51,017 nt of DNA from Synergistales bacterium (GTDB lineage: Bacteria; Synergistota; Synergistia; Synergistales; Aminithiophilaceae), in the NCBI GenBank assembly GCA_018433595.1, contig JAHDQY010000027.1:1-51017 (forward strand), in the 5' to 3' direction. How positions within the stretch are numbered: position 1 is the first letter of the stretch; every line of letters begins with the position of its first letter. Positions 8,610-16,088 of the stretch are shown in pieces. The notes under the pieces are model-generated. The model worked only from the letters and a program-made list of their open reading frames with translations. It was not told where the DNA came from and searched no databases. The position numbers were made by a program, and so were the translations under genes.

Positions 8610-8660
8610 GGCCTATAATTTGAGCTGATCACCATTGGTGATCAGCTCAAATTATAGGCC
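8610..8660. promoter_or_regulatory. Perfect 51-bp palindrome, probable operator
   Basis: Two 25-nt arms, exact reverse complements, flank a single central T at 8635. The arms begin GGCCTATAATTTGAGCTGAT and meet at TGATCACCATTGGTGATCA. Each arm contains TATAAT. The minus-strand copy is the -10 of the operon promoter, so a dimeric regulator bound here would block transcription. The leader RNA could also fold into a hairpin just before the ribosome site of the regulator gene. Confidence 0.85.
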
Positions 8661-8805
8661 TCTGGCTTATGAAAGTCAATATCCCAAGTTGTCTCGTGTG
8701 GCTGGACACAGGCCTGCTCAGAAACGCCTTTTTGAAAGGATTCCTCCGATGACTGGGGTGGTTTTCCAGCGATGGATCGATATGGATGATATCCGTTCAA
8801 TTTGA
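8638..8805 (+). pseudogene. Possible remnant of a truncated gene (55 codons)
   Basis: From GTG at 8638 an open frame runs out of the palindrome to TGA at 8803. Its last ~45 residues (SQYPKLSRVAGHRPAQKRLF, ERIPPMTGVVFQRWIDMDDI, RSI) look protein-like and use codons more like the GC-rich host than the AT-rich island. It has no ribosome binding site and the left part lies inside the operator. It could be the surviving 3' end of a host gene cut when the island arrived. I do not recognise the family, and it could be chance. Confidence 0.3.
8651..8679 (-). promoter_or_regulatory. Near-consensus sigma70 promoter of the AT-rich operon
   Basis: Minus strand: TTGACT (8679-8674), 17-base spacer, TATAAT (8656-8651). 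The start point would fall near 8644, inside the palindrome, about 48 nt before the regulator's ATG. Confidence 0.85.
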
Positions 8806-8835
8806 GGGGAGGCGCCTGACTAGCGGCGCCTCCCC
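8806..8835. terminator. GC-rich hairpin downstream of the cation antiporter gene
   Basis: An 11-bp stem GGGGAGGCGCC / GGCGCCTCCCC with an 8-nt loop, 28 bp past the stop codon of the minus-strand antiporter gene. There is no strong T-tract on either strand, so termination efficiency is uncertain. Confidence 0.45.
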
Positions 8836-8862
8836 TTGGGAAAGAGCTCGATTCTCTTGATT

Positions 8863-9777
8863 TCAGCTGACGAGAAGGGCCAGGTAGCCGCCGTAGCAGG
8901 CCAGGAGGCAGGCTCCTTCCCGGCGGGCGAGGCGGAACCCCGTGAAGGCGAAAACGGCGAGGAGGGTCGAAATGGCGACAAGGGCCACTCCTTCAGAGCC
9001 GAAGAGATTCCAGGAAACTTCCAGGGGGCCGATCTGGGACGAGATGCCGAGGATGGCCAGGACGTTGAAGATGTTCGACCCCAGGAGATTGCCGAGAATG
9101 AAGTCCGAATCGCCGCGCCGAGCCGCCACGAGGCAGCTCGAAAGCTCGGGCAGGCTCGTTCCCAGGGCGATGACGGTGAGGCCGATAAGATGTTCTCCGA
9201 CCCCCAGCTTTCTGGCCAGCATGACGGCGTTGTCGACGAGAAGGTCGGCGCCGAAGGCGAGAAGGGCGATGCCGCCGATGACGGCGGCCCATGCCGGGAC
9301 GAGGTCGGGTGAGGGACTCTCTTCGGAGGCGGCGGGCGCCGTCCCGCGGAAGGTCAGGAGCGTGTAGGCCGCCAGGAGAGCCAGGAGGAGGAGTCCTGTG
9401 AGGGAGGTGACTTGGCCCCAGAGGAGGAGGGCGACGAGGATGAGGCTCGTCAGAACGAGGAGGGGCAGGTCGCGATGGAAGGTCTCCCGTTTGACGGCGA
9501 TGGGGCGCAGAAGCGCCGACAGGCCGAGGATGAGGCCCAGGTTGGCCACGTTGGACCCCAGGACGTTGCCCATGACGAGTTCCGCCGAATTCTTGAGGGT
9601 GGCCGAGACGGCGGCGGCAAGCTCCGGAGCGGAGGTGCCGAAGGCCACGATGGTGAGGCCGACGACGAGAGGCGAAAGGCCGAGTCGGCGCACCAGGGAG
9701 GAGCTGCCCCTGACGAGCAGTTCTCCGCCTCCGTAGAGAAGTGCCAAGCCTGCGATGATTCCGATCCATGCCGCCAT
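8863..9777 (-). CDS. CaCA-family cation antiporter (YrbG-like), probably exporting Mn2+ or Ca2+
   Basis: 304 residues, about ten membrane helices. It has the two inverted alpha-repeats of the Ca2+:cation antiporter superfamily: GTSAPELAAAVSATLKNSAE plus GNVLGSN in the first half, and GTSLPELSSCLVAARRGDSD plus GNLLGSNIFN in the second. Transport is across the cytoplasmic membrane in exchange for Na+ or H+. It is preceded by a yybP-ykoY type element, known to sense Mn2+ and often found before Mn2+ exporters, so manganese export is a reasonable inference beyond the usual 'calcium/sodium antiporter' label. ATG start; upstream GGGAGG is about 13 nt away and CAGG directly adjoins it. Confidence 0.88.
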   Translation of the reverse strand: MAAWIGIIAGLALLYGGGELLVRGSSSLVRRLGLSPLVVGLTIVAFGTSAPELAAAVSATLKNSAELVMGNVLGSNVANLGLILGLSALLRPIAVKRETFHRDLPLLVLTSLILVALLLWGQVTSLTGLLLLALLAAYTLLTFRGTAPAASEESPSPDLVPAWAAVIGGIALLAFGADLLVDNAVMLARKLGVGEHLIGLTVIALGTSLPELSSCLVAARRGDSDFILGNLLGSNIFNVLAILGISSQIGPLEVSWNLFGSEGVALVAISTLLAVFAFTGFRLARREGACLLACYGGYLALLVS

Positions 9778-9813
9778 CCTGTTTTTTCCCTCCCTTGAGC
9801 TCGACCGGGGCGC

Positions 9814-9950
9814 AAAAAGCGAGACCTCCGAACCCGACTCGCGTCGTTTCCGAAGGTCTCGCCGATCGGTCCCTGTCCGACGACGGCGCCAGGCCTCCCG
9901 GCCATGCTGTTGACGCCGTCACAAAGCGGCTACTCCCCTTGCGGGATTAC
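9814..9950 (-). ncRNA. yybP-ykoY type (Mn2+) riboswitch with terminator
   Basis: The minus-strand leader contains the conserved GCAAGGGGAGTAGCC near 9941-9927, then GGCGTCAACAGC, a GC-rich arm, and GGCGAGACCTTC at 9863-9852. These are the hallmark stretches of the manganese-sensing element. The last piece also forms the left arm of a terminator: GCGAGACCTTC (9862-9852) pairs with GGAGGTCTCGC (9829-9819) and is followed by TTTTT (9818-9814). The mutually exclusive pairing implies that ligand binding frees transcription into the antiporter gene. Confidence 0.72.
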
Positions 9951-9957
9951 GATGATG

Positions 9958-9985
9958 ATCTTAGCGCCTTTGCGGTGCCTGTCAA
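9958..9985 (-). promoter_or_regulatory. Sigma70-type promoter of the riboswitch-antiporter unit
   Basis: Minus strand TTGACA (9985-9980), 16-base spacer, TAAGAT (9963-9958). It places the transcript start just before the conserved riboswitch core. Confidence 0.65.
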
Positions 9986-10069
9986 GATCGAACCGCGGCG
10001 ACCAGCGGTCCGGCGAAGGGTTTCTCGAGGCGGAGCAGGATGGGGCCGAAGCGCCGCCCGGTTTCAGGG

Positions 10070-12277
10070 TCAATCCGAGCCGGCCTGGAGTTTCGTGGTC
10101 GACCCGGTTTCGATGGTGATTCCAGGATACTCCCGTTCCTCCCCCTCGCCGGCTTCGGGCTGGACGCGGACGAGATAGCTGCCGGTGGCCAGGGAGAGCC
10201 GGCCCTGAAGCGGCTCGTCGCCGCCGAGTCGGAGTCCGGCGATGTCGTCACCCTTCTCGTCGAGGACGGAGATCCAGGCCTGGATGAGGTTCCCCGAAAG
10301 GGCGATCTCGAGCGTTCCGGCCTCGAATCCGGCCTGGAGTTCCACACTGCCGCCCTCGGTCAGTTCGGCGGCGAGGTGCTTTTCCGGAGTGCCGTCGATT
10401 TCCTCGGCGGTGACGACGACGTCGTAGTTCCCCGGTTCGAGGGAGAAGGAGACTCTTTCCTCGCCTTCGTCGGCGTGGATGCGGGCCCCGGTGATCTCGT
10501 CGCCCTCTTCCGGGGTGCGGACGGAGATCCAGCTCGTCGAAGGCTTTCCGTTGACGGTGACCCGGACGGTGAGGGCCGAGGCCGCCGAGAGCTCCGTCGC
10601 GACGGCAAGGGTCTTCCCGGCCTCGACGACGGCTGAGCTCGTCCTGACGGGGTTGGAGGCGACGGCTTCATAGGTGACGGCGATGTCGTAGCTTCCCGGC
10701 TGGAGGGTGAAGGAGACCTTTTTCTCTCCCTCTTCGGCATGAAGCCTGGCTGCGGCGATTTCGTCGCTTTTTCCGCTCTTTCGGACGGAGATCCAGGCCT
10801 GGGCTGGATCTCCCCCTTCGAGGGCTGCCACTTCGAGGATGCCTGAGGAGAAGTCGGCCTGAAGGTTCGTCGTCTTTCCCGCCTCAACGGTGATGGAGGA
10901 GAAGGCGACGGAGGGCCCGCCGTCGATCTCCTCGGCCTGGATGCGGATGTCGTAGGTGCCGGGCTGGAGGGACAGGCGCCCGTTGGCGGGGTCTTTCGCC
11001 TCGTCGCGATGGAAGCGGGCTCCGGCGATTTCGTCGCCCTTTTCCGGTGCGATGACGGAGATCCAGGCCTGGGTCGGCTCGCCGTCGGCAAGGGCCGAGA
11101 CCTGGAGGGTCCCCCCGGCGAATTCCGCAGTCAGGGCCGTCGTTTTTCCCTCTTCGACGACGATGTCTTCGAAGCGCCTGCGGGCCGGAGGCTCGACGGA
11201 GCCGTCGGTGACGACGACGTCGTAGTTCCCGGGCGGAACGGGGAAGGTGACGGGATTGTCCCCGTGAGTGTTGGCTTCGGTGATTTCCTCATCTTTATCA
11301 TCTTTCAGAAGAACGACGATATGGGCGCCGCGGGGTTCCCCGTTGCCGAGGACCGTCACTTTCAGGGCCGAGGTGTCGAAGGTGACCGTCGCCTCCGTGG
11401 TCCGGTCCTTTTCGACGGTCATGTCGATCTCCTTCGACTGGGGCGAGGGCCCTCCGTCGGTGACGGTGACATGATAGGTCCCCGGCGGAAGCAGGAGCCC
11501 CAGGTCGTCGCCGGCAACGACCGTCGCGGCGGTGAGGGGCGGTTTCCCCTCGGCGCGAAGAGTCAGGGCCGCCTGAAAGATCTCTCCGTTTCGCAAGGCC
11601 AGGACGCGCAACCGCCCCTGATCGGCCTTGGAGGTGGCCGAGGCGGCCTCTTCGGCGGCGCTGCGGAACTGGGCGGCGTCGGCGGCGTTGAAATAGCGCC
11701 CTCCCCCTGCCCGGGCGATCGCTTCGAGCTGTCTTTGTTCCTCGTCGGAGACGTCGAAGCCGATGACGTGAAGGGTGAAGCGGTGGCCGTCGGCCCGAAG
11801 GCGTGCCGCCGCTTCGACGGGGTCGCCCTTGCAAGTCTCCCTGCCGTCGGAGATGAGGATGACGGTGACTTCCTCCTCGACGGTTTTCAGCCTCTCGGCG
11901 GCGAAGAGAATGGAGCCCGTCAGCGGTGTCATTCCCCGGGCGTTGAGGCTGTTGACGGAGGCGATGAGGGCCTGGTGATCGGCCTGGCCGAAGGAGGCCA
12001 GCTCCTCGATGTCGCCGCAGTCTCCCTTGCGGCGGTGCCCATAGACGGTCAGACCAAGGGGGCTCTCCTCCGGAAGATTGGCCATCAGGCCTGAAAGGAC
12101 CTCCTTGGCGATGACGATCTTGGGTTTCCCGTCGATCTGCCCCCACATGCTCCCCGAGGCATCGAGGATGAAGTAGGTGCCTCTTTCCGTGGCCCCGCAG
12201 GAAGCCGAGGCGAAGAGGAAGAAAGCGGCGAGGCTCAAGAGGATCGATACGGACAGTTGAAGAGGACGGGTTCTCAC
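10070..12277 (-). CDS. Secreted von Willebrand factor A protein with six tandem beta-rich repeats
   Basis: 735 residues. An N-terminal export signal ends near ASASC27, possibly a weak lipobox. A vWA domain (about 33-210) has a complete MIDAS: DASGS (Asp39, Ser41, Ser43), Thr in GMTPLTG and Asp in ISDGRETC. From about residue 220 to the end there are six repeats of 80-90 residues with the pattern L-x-V-x-A-L-x-x-G-x-P-x-x-A-W-I-S-V, GDEIAGAR, LQPGTYDI, then TVEAGKTT-L-x-A-x-F. They resemble PEGA/carboxypeptidase-regulatory-like beta sandwiches. Probably anchored at or outside the envelope and binding a metal-dependent ligand. Monocistronic. No partner is obvious. Confidence 0.8.
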   Translation of the reverse strand: MRTRPLQLSVSILLSLAAFFLFASASCGATERGTYFILDASGSMWGQIDGKPKIVIAKEVLSGLMANLPEESPLGLTVYGHRRKGDCGDIEELASFGQADHQALIASVNSLNARGMTPLTGSILFAAERLKTVEEEVTVILISDGRETCKGDPVEAAARLRADGHRFTLHVIGFDVSDEEQRQLEAIARAGGGRYFNAADAAQFRSAAEEAASATSKADQGRLRVLALRNGEIFQAALTLRAEGKPPLTAATVVAGDDLGLLLPPGTYHVTVTDGGPSPQSKEIDMTVEKDRTTEATVTFDTSALKVTVLGNGEPRGAHIVVLLKDDKDEEITEANTHGDNPVTFPVPPGNYDVVVTDGSVEPPARRRFEDIVVEEGKTTALTAEFAGGTLQVSALADGEPTQAWISVIAPEKGDEIAGARFHRDEAKDPANGRLSLQPGTYDIRIQAEEIDGGPSVAFSSITVEAGKTTNLQADFSSGILEVAALEGGDPAQAWISVRKSGKSDEIAAARLHAEEGEKKVSFTLQPGSYDIAVTYEAVASNPVRTSSAVVEAGKTLAVATELSAASALTVRVTVNGKPSTSWISVRTPEEGDEITGARIHADEGEERVSFSLEPGNYDVVVTAEEIDGTPEKHLAAELTEGGSVELQAGFEAGTLEIALSGNLIQAWISVLDEKGDDIAGLRLGGDEPLQGRLSLATGSYLVRVQPEAGEGEEREYPGITIETGSTTKLQAGSD

Positions 12278-12386
12278 GGCGAAACCTCCCTGTCGAAATG
12301 CGGATGTGATCTCCTTTTGATTATGGCCGATGGCGGTCGTTTTGCGTAGACGGAGAATCGAGACCCCTTTCGTCTTTGCCCCCTTG

Positions 12387-12395
12387 TGCTATCCT
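12387..12395 (+). promoter_or_regulatory. Extended -10 promoter of the rnf operon
   Basis: TGCTATCCT, an extended -10 (TG-n-TATnnT) without a good -35. The same TGCTA arrangement appears before the thiamine riboswitch (30029) and the envelope cluster (40500). Transcript start near 12402. Confidence 0.45.
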
Positions 12396-12484
12396 TTGGA
12401 TATCGGTAAGCTTTGTCTCGCATCGGTACATTACGTTACTCCGGCATCAGGGCCCTGTACGGCATGAGGTCTGGTGAAGTCCGC

Positions 12485-12530
12485 AGAGAGGAGGTTTCCG
12501 CCGTCGTTGCGGCGGGAGGCCCTCCTCTCT
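12485..12530 (+). promoter_or_regulatory. Nested stem-loop in the rnf leader
   Basis: AGAGAGGAGG (12485-12494) pairs perfectly with CCTCCTCTCT (12521-12530), and an inner CCGCCG/CGGCGG stem stacks inside. No T-tract follows, so it is not a simple terminator. It may stabilise or regulate the rnf message. It matches no riboswitch class I know. Confidence 0.45.
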
Positions 12531-12601
12531 TCCTTGCGTCGCCTTGGTCCTTGGACTCGCGGAATCTTCTTTTCTTTCAAACATTTATGGGAGGTGGTGC
12601 T

Positions 12602-13921
12602 GTGAAGCACCGTTTGTTTCGAGGGGGTGTCCATCCCGAAGGCGGCAAAGAGCTGACGAAAGACAAACCGATCGTTCCTCTCGATCCTGGCGGAACTCTT
12701 GTCTTTCCGTTGTCTCAGCATATTGGCGCGCCCTGTCTGCCCCTGGTCGAAAAGGGGCAGGAGATTCTGCGGGGCCAGCTGATCGCTTCACCTCCCGAGG
12801 GTCGTCTCGGTGTCGCCATCCATTCCAGCGTCTCCGGAAAGGTGAAGTCCATCGAGATGCGCCCCGTCGTCGGAGGAAGGGGCGTGTCGGTCGTCGTCGA
12901 AAACGACGGCCTCGCCAGGGAGGTCTCTTTCGAGGAGCGCCCCCGGTGGCGCGAGCTATCTCGGGAGAGCATCCTTTCCATCATCAGCGAATCGGGTATC
13001 GTCGGCCTGGGCGGAGCCTGCTTTCCAACGTCGGTCAAACTCAACCCGCCCCCCGATTCCCCCATCGATACGGTGATCCTGAACGGGGCCGAATGCGAGC
13101 CCTACCTGACCTGCGATGACCGTATCATGCAGGAGCATGCCGATGACGTCGCTTGCGGGACGGAGCTGCTCCGGCGCATCTTTCCCGATGCCAGGATCGT
13201 CGTCGGCCTGGAGGAGAACAAGCCCGAAGCCATCGAGGCCCTGAGCGGAGCCTTTGCCGCGATCGGCGCCGATGTCGAGGTCCGGGCCCTTCCGGTCATG
13301 TATCCCCAGGGTTCGGAAAAACAGCTCATCTTCGCCGTGACGGGGAGGTCGGTCCCCTCCGGCAAGCTCCCCTGCGCCGTCGGCTGCCTTGTCCAGAACG
13401 TGGCCACGGTGCGCAACATGTATCTGGCCGTCGCCCAGGGCCGTCCCCTGATGGATCGGGTGATCACCGTCACCGGAGAGGGGATCGCCGAACCGGGCAA
13501 CTTCCTCGTTCCTCTGGGGACCCTCGTCAGCCGGCTCATCGAGGTCGCGGGGGGATTCAAGGGCGATCCGGGCAAGGTCATCGCCGGTGGTCCCATGATG
13601 GGTTTCGCCCTCACGCGCCTTGACGTCCCCGTTGTGAAGGGGACCTCGGGAATCTTGGTCCAACCCCGTTCGATGACCCTTGTCGAGCCGGAGCGGGACT
13701 GCATCCGCTGCGGCCGGTGCATCGAAGTCTGCCCCATGGGGCTTGAGCCCTACCGGCTCAACCGCCTGGCTCTCCTTGAGGACTACGATGCCTTCGTCGA
13801 CGAAGGCGGCATGGACTGCATCGAATGCGGATCCTGTTCCTACACCTGCCCGTCCATGCGCTATCTTGTGCAGAGCCTGCGGGAGGCCAAACGGACCGCC
13901 GCCGCCCGAAGGAGGAAGTGA
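12602..13921 (+). CDS. rnfC: Rnf complex subunit C (NADH-binding, Fe-S)
   Basis: 439 residues from the GTG at 12602, chosen because GGGAGGTGG ends 3 bases before it and the family N-terminus (KHRLFRGGVHP) starts here; the frame is open a further 63 codons upstream without similarity. Nucleotide-binding segment GIVGLGGACFPTSVKL. Two [4Fe-4S] motifs near the C-terminus: CIRCGRCIEVCP and CIECGSCSYTCP. RnfC is the cytoplasmic entry subunit that exchanges electrons with NAD(H) in the ferredoxin:NAD+ ion-pumping complex. First gene of a six-gene operon. Confidence 0.95.
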   Translation: MKHRLFRGGVHPEGGKELTKDKPIVPLDPGGTLVFPLSQHIGAPCLPLVEKGQEILRGQLIASPPEGRLGVAIHSSVSGKVKSIEMRPVVGGRGVSVVVENDGLAREVSFEERPRWRELSRESILSIISESGIVGLGGACFPTSVKLNPPPDSPIDTVILNGAECEPYLTCDDRIMQEHADDVACGTELLRRIFPDARIVVGLEENKPEAIEALSGAFAAIGADVEVRALPVMYPQGSEKQLIFAVTGRSVPSGKLPCAVGCLVQNVATVRNMYLAVAQGRPLMDRVITVTGEGIAEPGNFLVPLGTLVSRLIEVAGGFKGDPGKVIAGGPMMGFALTRLDVPVVKGTSGILVQPRSMTLVEPERDCIRCGRCIEVCPMGLEPYRLNRLALLEDYDAFVDEGGMDCIECGSCSYTCPSMRYLVQSLREAKRTAAARRRK

Positions 13922-13925
13922 CGCC

Positions 13926-14864
13926 ATGAATGAGAAGCTGATCGTCTCCACGTCACCCCATGTCCATGCGAACGTGACGGTCCGAACCGTCATGGTCGAT
14001 GTCCTCATCGCTCTTCTTCCTGCCTTGGCCGCCTCCGCCTACTTCTTCGGCGTGCGTGCGCTCCTCCTGACGGCCGTCACGGCCGCCTCCTGTGCGGCTG
14101 CCGAGTATCTCTGGCAGCGGCTGCTGGGCAAGCCCGTAACGATCAGTGACGGCAGCGCCCTCGTCACGGGCGTCCTTCTCGCCATGAACGTGCCGCCCAC
14201 CTTCCCCTTCTGGATGGCCGTCGTCGGCGGCGTCTTCGCCATCATCGTCGTCAAGCAGTTTTTCGGCGGCCTGGGCAAGAACGTCGTCAACCCGGCCCTG
14301 GCGGCCCGGGCCTTTCTCCTGGCCTCCTGGCCCGGGGCGATGACGAGCTGGACCGTCGACGGCGTCTCGACGGCGACGGCCCTGGGCATCCTCAAGGAGG
14401 GGGGCCAGGCCCTGCCCTCGCTGATGGATCTTTTCGTCGGTCATGTCGGCGGCTGCCTCGGAGAGACGTCGGTCCTGGCTCTGGTCATCGGAGCCGGCTG
14501 GCTCTTCTGGCGCCGCGTCATCACGCCCGAAATCCCCGTCGTCTACATCGCCACGACGGGTCTTCTGACCTGGATCCTCGGGCGGGAAGGCTTCTTCACC
14601 GGCAACGGCCTCTACGAAATCTTCGCCGGTGGCCTTTTCCTGGGCGCCATCTTCATGGCCACCGACTACGTCACCTCGCCGATGACCGTCAAGGGACGGA
14701 TCCTCTTCGCCTTCGGTTGCGGCGTCATCACGACGCTGATCCGCGTCTACGGCAACTATCCCGAGGGCGTCTCCTTCGCCATCCTCATCATGAACCTCGT
14801 GACGCCCCTCATCGACCGCAAGGTCAAACCGCTTCGCTTCGGGGAGGTGAGCTCCCGTGGGTAA
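13926..14864 (+). CDS. rnfD: Rnf complex subunit D (flavoprotein, membrane)
   Basis: 312 residues, about nine membrane helices. ATG at 13926 follows GGAGGAAG. Family features include the N-terminal VSTSPHVHANVTVRTVMVDV, KQFFGGLGKNVVNPALAARA and MATDYVTSPMT, the region matching the covalently flavinylated threonine of RnfD/NqrB. It forms the ion channel core with E and A and receives FMN from an ApbE enzyme; one is encoded nearby. Four bases separate it from rnfC, and it overlaps rnfG by 8. Confidence 0.95.
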   Translation: MNEKLIVSTSPHVHANVTVRTVMVDVLIALLPALAASAYFFGVRALLLTAVTAASCAAAEYLWQRLLGKPVTISDGSALVTGVLLAMNVPPTFPFWMAVVGGVFAIIVVKQFFGGLGKNVVNPALAARAFLLASWPGAMTSWTVDGVSTATALGILKEGGQALPSLMDLFVGHVGGCLGETSVLALVIGAGWLFWRRVITPEIPVVYIATTGLLTWILGREGFFTGNGLYEIFAGGLFLGAIFMATDYVTSPMTVKGRILFAFGCGVITTLIRVYGNYPEGVSFAILIMNLVTPLIDRKVKPLRFGEVSSRG

Positions 14865-15414
14865 CGCCTTTCGCCCCGCCTGGGTTCTTCTGGCCGTAAC
14901 GGCTCTGACGGGGCTCCTTCTCGGTTTCGTCCAGAACATCACCGCCGAGCCGATCCGACTCACCCGCGAAAGGGAGAGGGCCGAGGCCCTCAGGCGCGCC
15001 CTGCCTGCGGCGGAAACGTTCCGCCCCCTTGAAGGGGCAGCCATCCCGGGAACCGTCTCCGTCGAGGAGGCCCTCGTCGGCGAGCGTCTCGTCGGACTCT
15101 GCGTCACCGTCGATACGGCGGGCTACGGCGGCGACGTCCGCCTCCTCGTCGGCATCGATAATGACGGCGCCGTCACGGGACTGGAGGTCCTCTCTCATTC
15201 GGAGACGCCGGGGCTGGGTGCCAAGGCGGCCGAGGTGGCCTTCCGCGCCCGTTTCTCGGGAATGACGGGTCCCGTCGAGGTGACGAAACAGGAGCCCCGA
15301 GTCAATGAGATCGAGGCCATTTCAGGAGCGACCATCACGACCCGGGCCGTCGCCGACGGCGTGAACAGGGCCCTTGAGGTCTTTCGTCAGGTGAAGGGAG
15401 GCGGCGTCTCGTGA
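14857..15414 (+). CDS. rnfG: Rnf complex subunit G (covalent FMN)
   Basis: 185 residues with one N-terminal membrane anchor and an extracytoplasmic FMN-binding domain. The flavinylation motif is SGATITT (about residues 156-162), where a threonine carries FMN through a phosphoester bond made by ApbE. ETPGLGAKAAE is the other family block. GTG start 6 nt after GGGGAGGTGA, overlapping rnfD by 8 bp. Confidence 0.95.
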   Translation: MGNAFRPAWVLLAVTALTGLLLGFVQNITAEPIRLTRERERAEALRRALPAAETFRPLEGAAIPGTVSVEEALVGERLVGLCVTVDTAGYGGDVRLLVGIDNDGAVTGLEVLSHSETPGLGAKAAEVAFRARFSGMTGPVEVTKQEPRVNEIEAISGATITTRAVADGVNRALEVFRQVKGGGVS

Positions 15415-16088
15415 AAGCGCTTCAAGAGAGACTCTGGGCCGGCCTGATCAAGGAAAATCCCATCTTCGTCCAGGCCATCGGCATGTGCCCCACGCTGGCC
15501 GTGACATCGAGCGCCACCAACGGCTTCGGCATGGGGCTGGCCGTTCTGGCCGTCCTCCTCTGCTCCAATGCCGTCATTTCGCTCCTGCGGCGCTTCATCC
15601 CCGATACGGTGCGCATCCCGTCCTTCATCGTCGTCATCGCCGGGTTCGTCACCGTCGTCCAGTTCGTCACCGAGGCCTGGACTCCGGCGCTGAACCGCTC
15701 CCTGGGGATCTTCATCCCCCTCATCGTCGTCAACTGCATCATCCTTGGACGGGCCGAGGCCTACGCCTCGAAAAACGGACTTCTGGCCTCCATCTTCGAC
15801 GCCGTCGGTATGGGACTGGGTTTCACTCTCGCTCTGACCACGCTTGGCGGCATCCGGGAGATCCTCGGTGCGGGGACCCTCTTCGGCAAGGTTGTTCTCC
15901 CCGCCGGCGCCCAGCCCGCGCTGGTGCTCTCCATGGCCCCCGGTGCCTTTATCGCTCTGGGCATCCTGCTGGCTCTGGTCCGCGTCGTTCAGCTCCGCCG
16001 CAAGGGTGCCGTCGTCGCCGCGGGGTGCGGCAGCTGCGACCTCTGCGGCGAGGGGTGTCCCATGGCCGGAAAGGAGGCTGACGCCTGA
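15411..16088 (+). CDS. rnfE: Rnf complex subunit E, with a C-terminal ferredoxin-like cysteine motif
   Basis: 225 residues, six membrane helices, NqrD/RnfE family ([37 protein letters not shown]). The last 20 residues add Cys206-x2-Cys209-x2-Cys212-x3-Cys216-Pro, the spacing of a [4Fe-4S] ferredoxin ligand set. I do not recall that tail in proteobacterial RnfE. The GTG start overlaps the rnfG stop. Together with RnfA it holds the intramembrane [2Fe-2S] site. Confidence 0.93.
   Translation: MKALQERLWAGLIKENPIFVQAIGMCPTLAVTSSATNGFGMGLAVLAVLLCSNAVISLLRRFIPDTVRIPSFIVVIAGFVTVVQFVTEAWTPALNRSLGIFIPLIVVNCIILGRAEAYASKNGLLASIFDAVGMGLGFTLALTTLGGIREILGAGTLFGKVVLPAGAQPALVLSMAPGAFIALGILLALVRVVQLRRKGAVVAAGCGSCDLCGEGCPMAGKEADA

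Larger units (their letters stand above)
12278..12601. other. Intergenic leader of the rnf operon
   Basis: It separates the divergent vWA gene and rnf. It holds a likely extended -10 promoter and a strong nested hairpin (listed separately). The open frame continuing upstream of rnfC here shows no family similarity and is taken as untranslated leader. Confidence 0.5.

Noticed and set aside
8597-8635. Upstream ATG of the FCD regulator
   Set aside because: It sits at the centre of the palindrome and has no ribosome site; the ATG at 8596 does.
2053-8660. Island as a transposon or prophage
   Set aside because: No transposase, integrase, terminal repeats or target duplication could be seen at either border.
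10070-11650. Tandem repeats considered as CRISPR-like or other DNA repeat array
   Set aside because: They are in-frame repeats of about 250-270 bp in a protein-coding gene, not short spaced direct repeats.
12413-12601. Upstream extension of rnfC by 63 codons
   Set aside because: No similarity to RnfC, no ribosome site, and it runs through a strong leader hairpin; the GTG at 12602 has an ideal ribosome site.
12956-14008. Long minus-strand open frame opposite rnfC, and many similar ones opposite GC-rich genes (e.g. 10040-10636, 13953-15107, 22297-23148, 38176-39657)
   Set aside because: Shadows produced by high GC third positions; low-complexity Arg/Gly/Pro-rich products without motifs.
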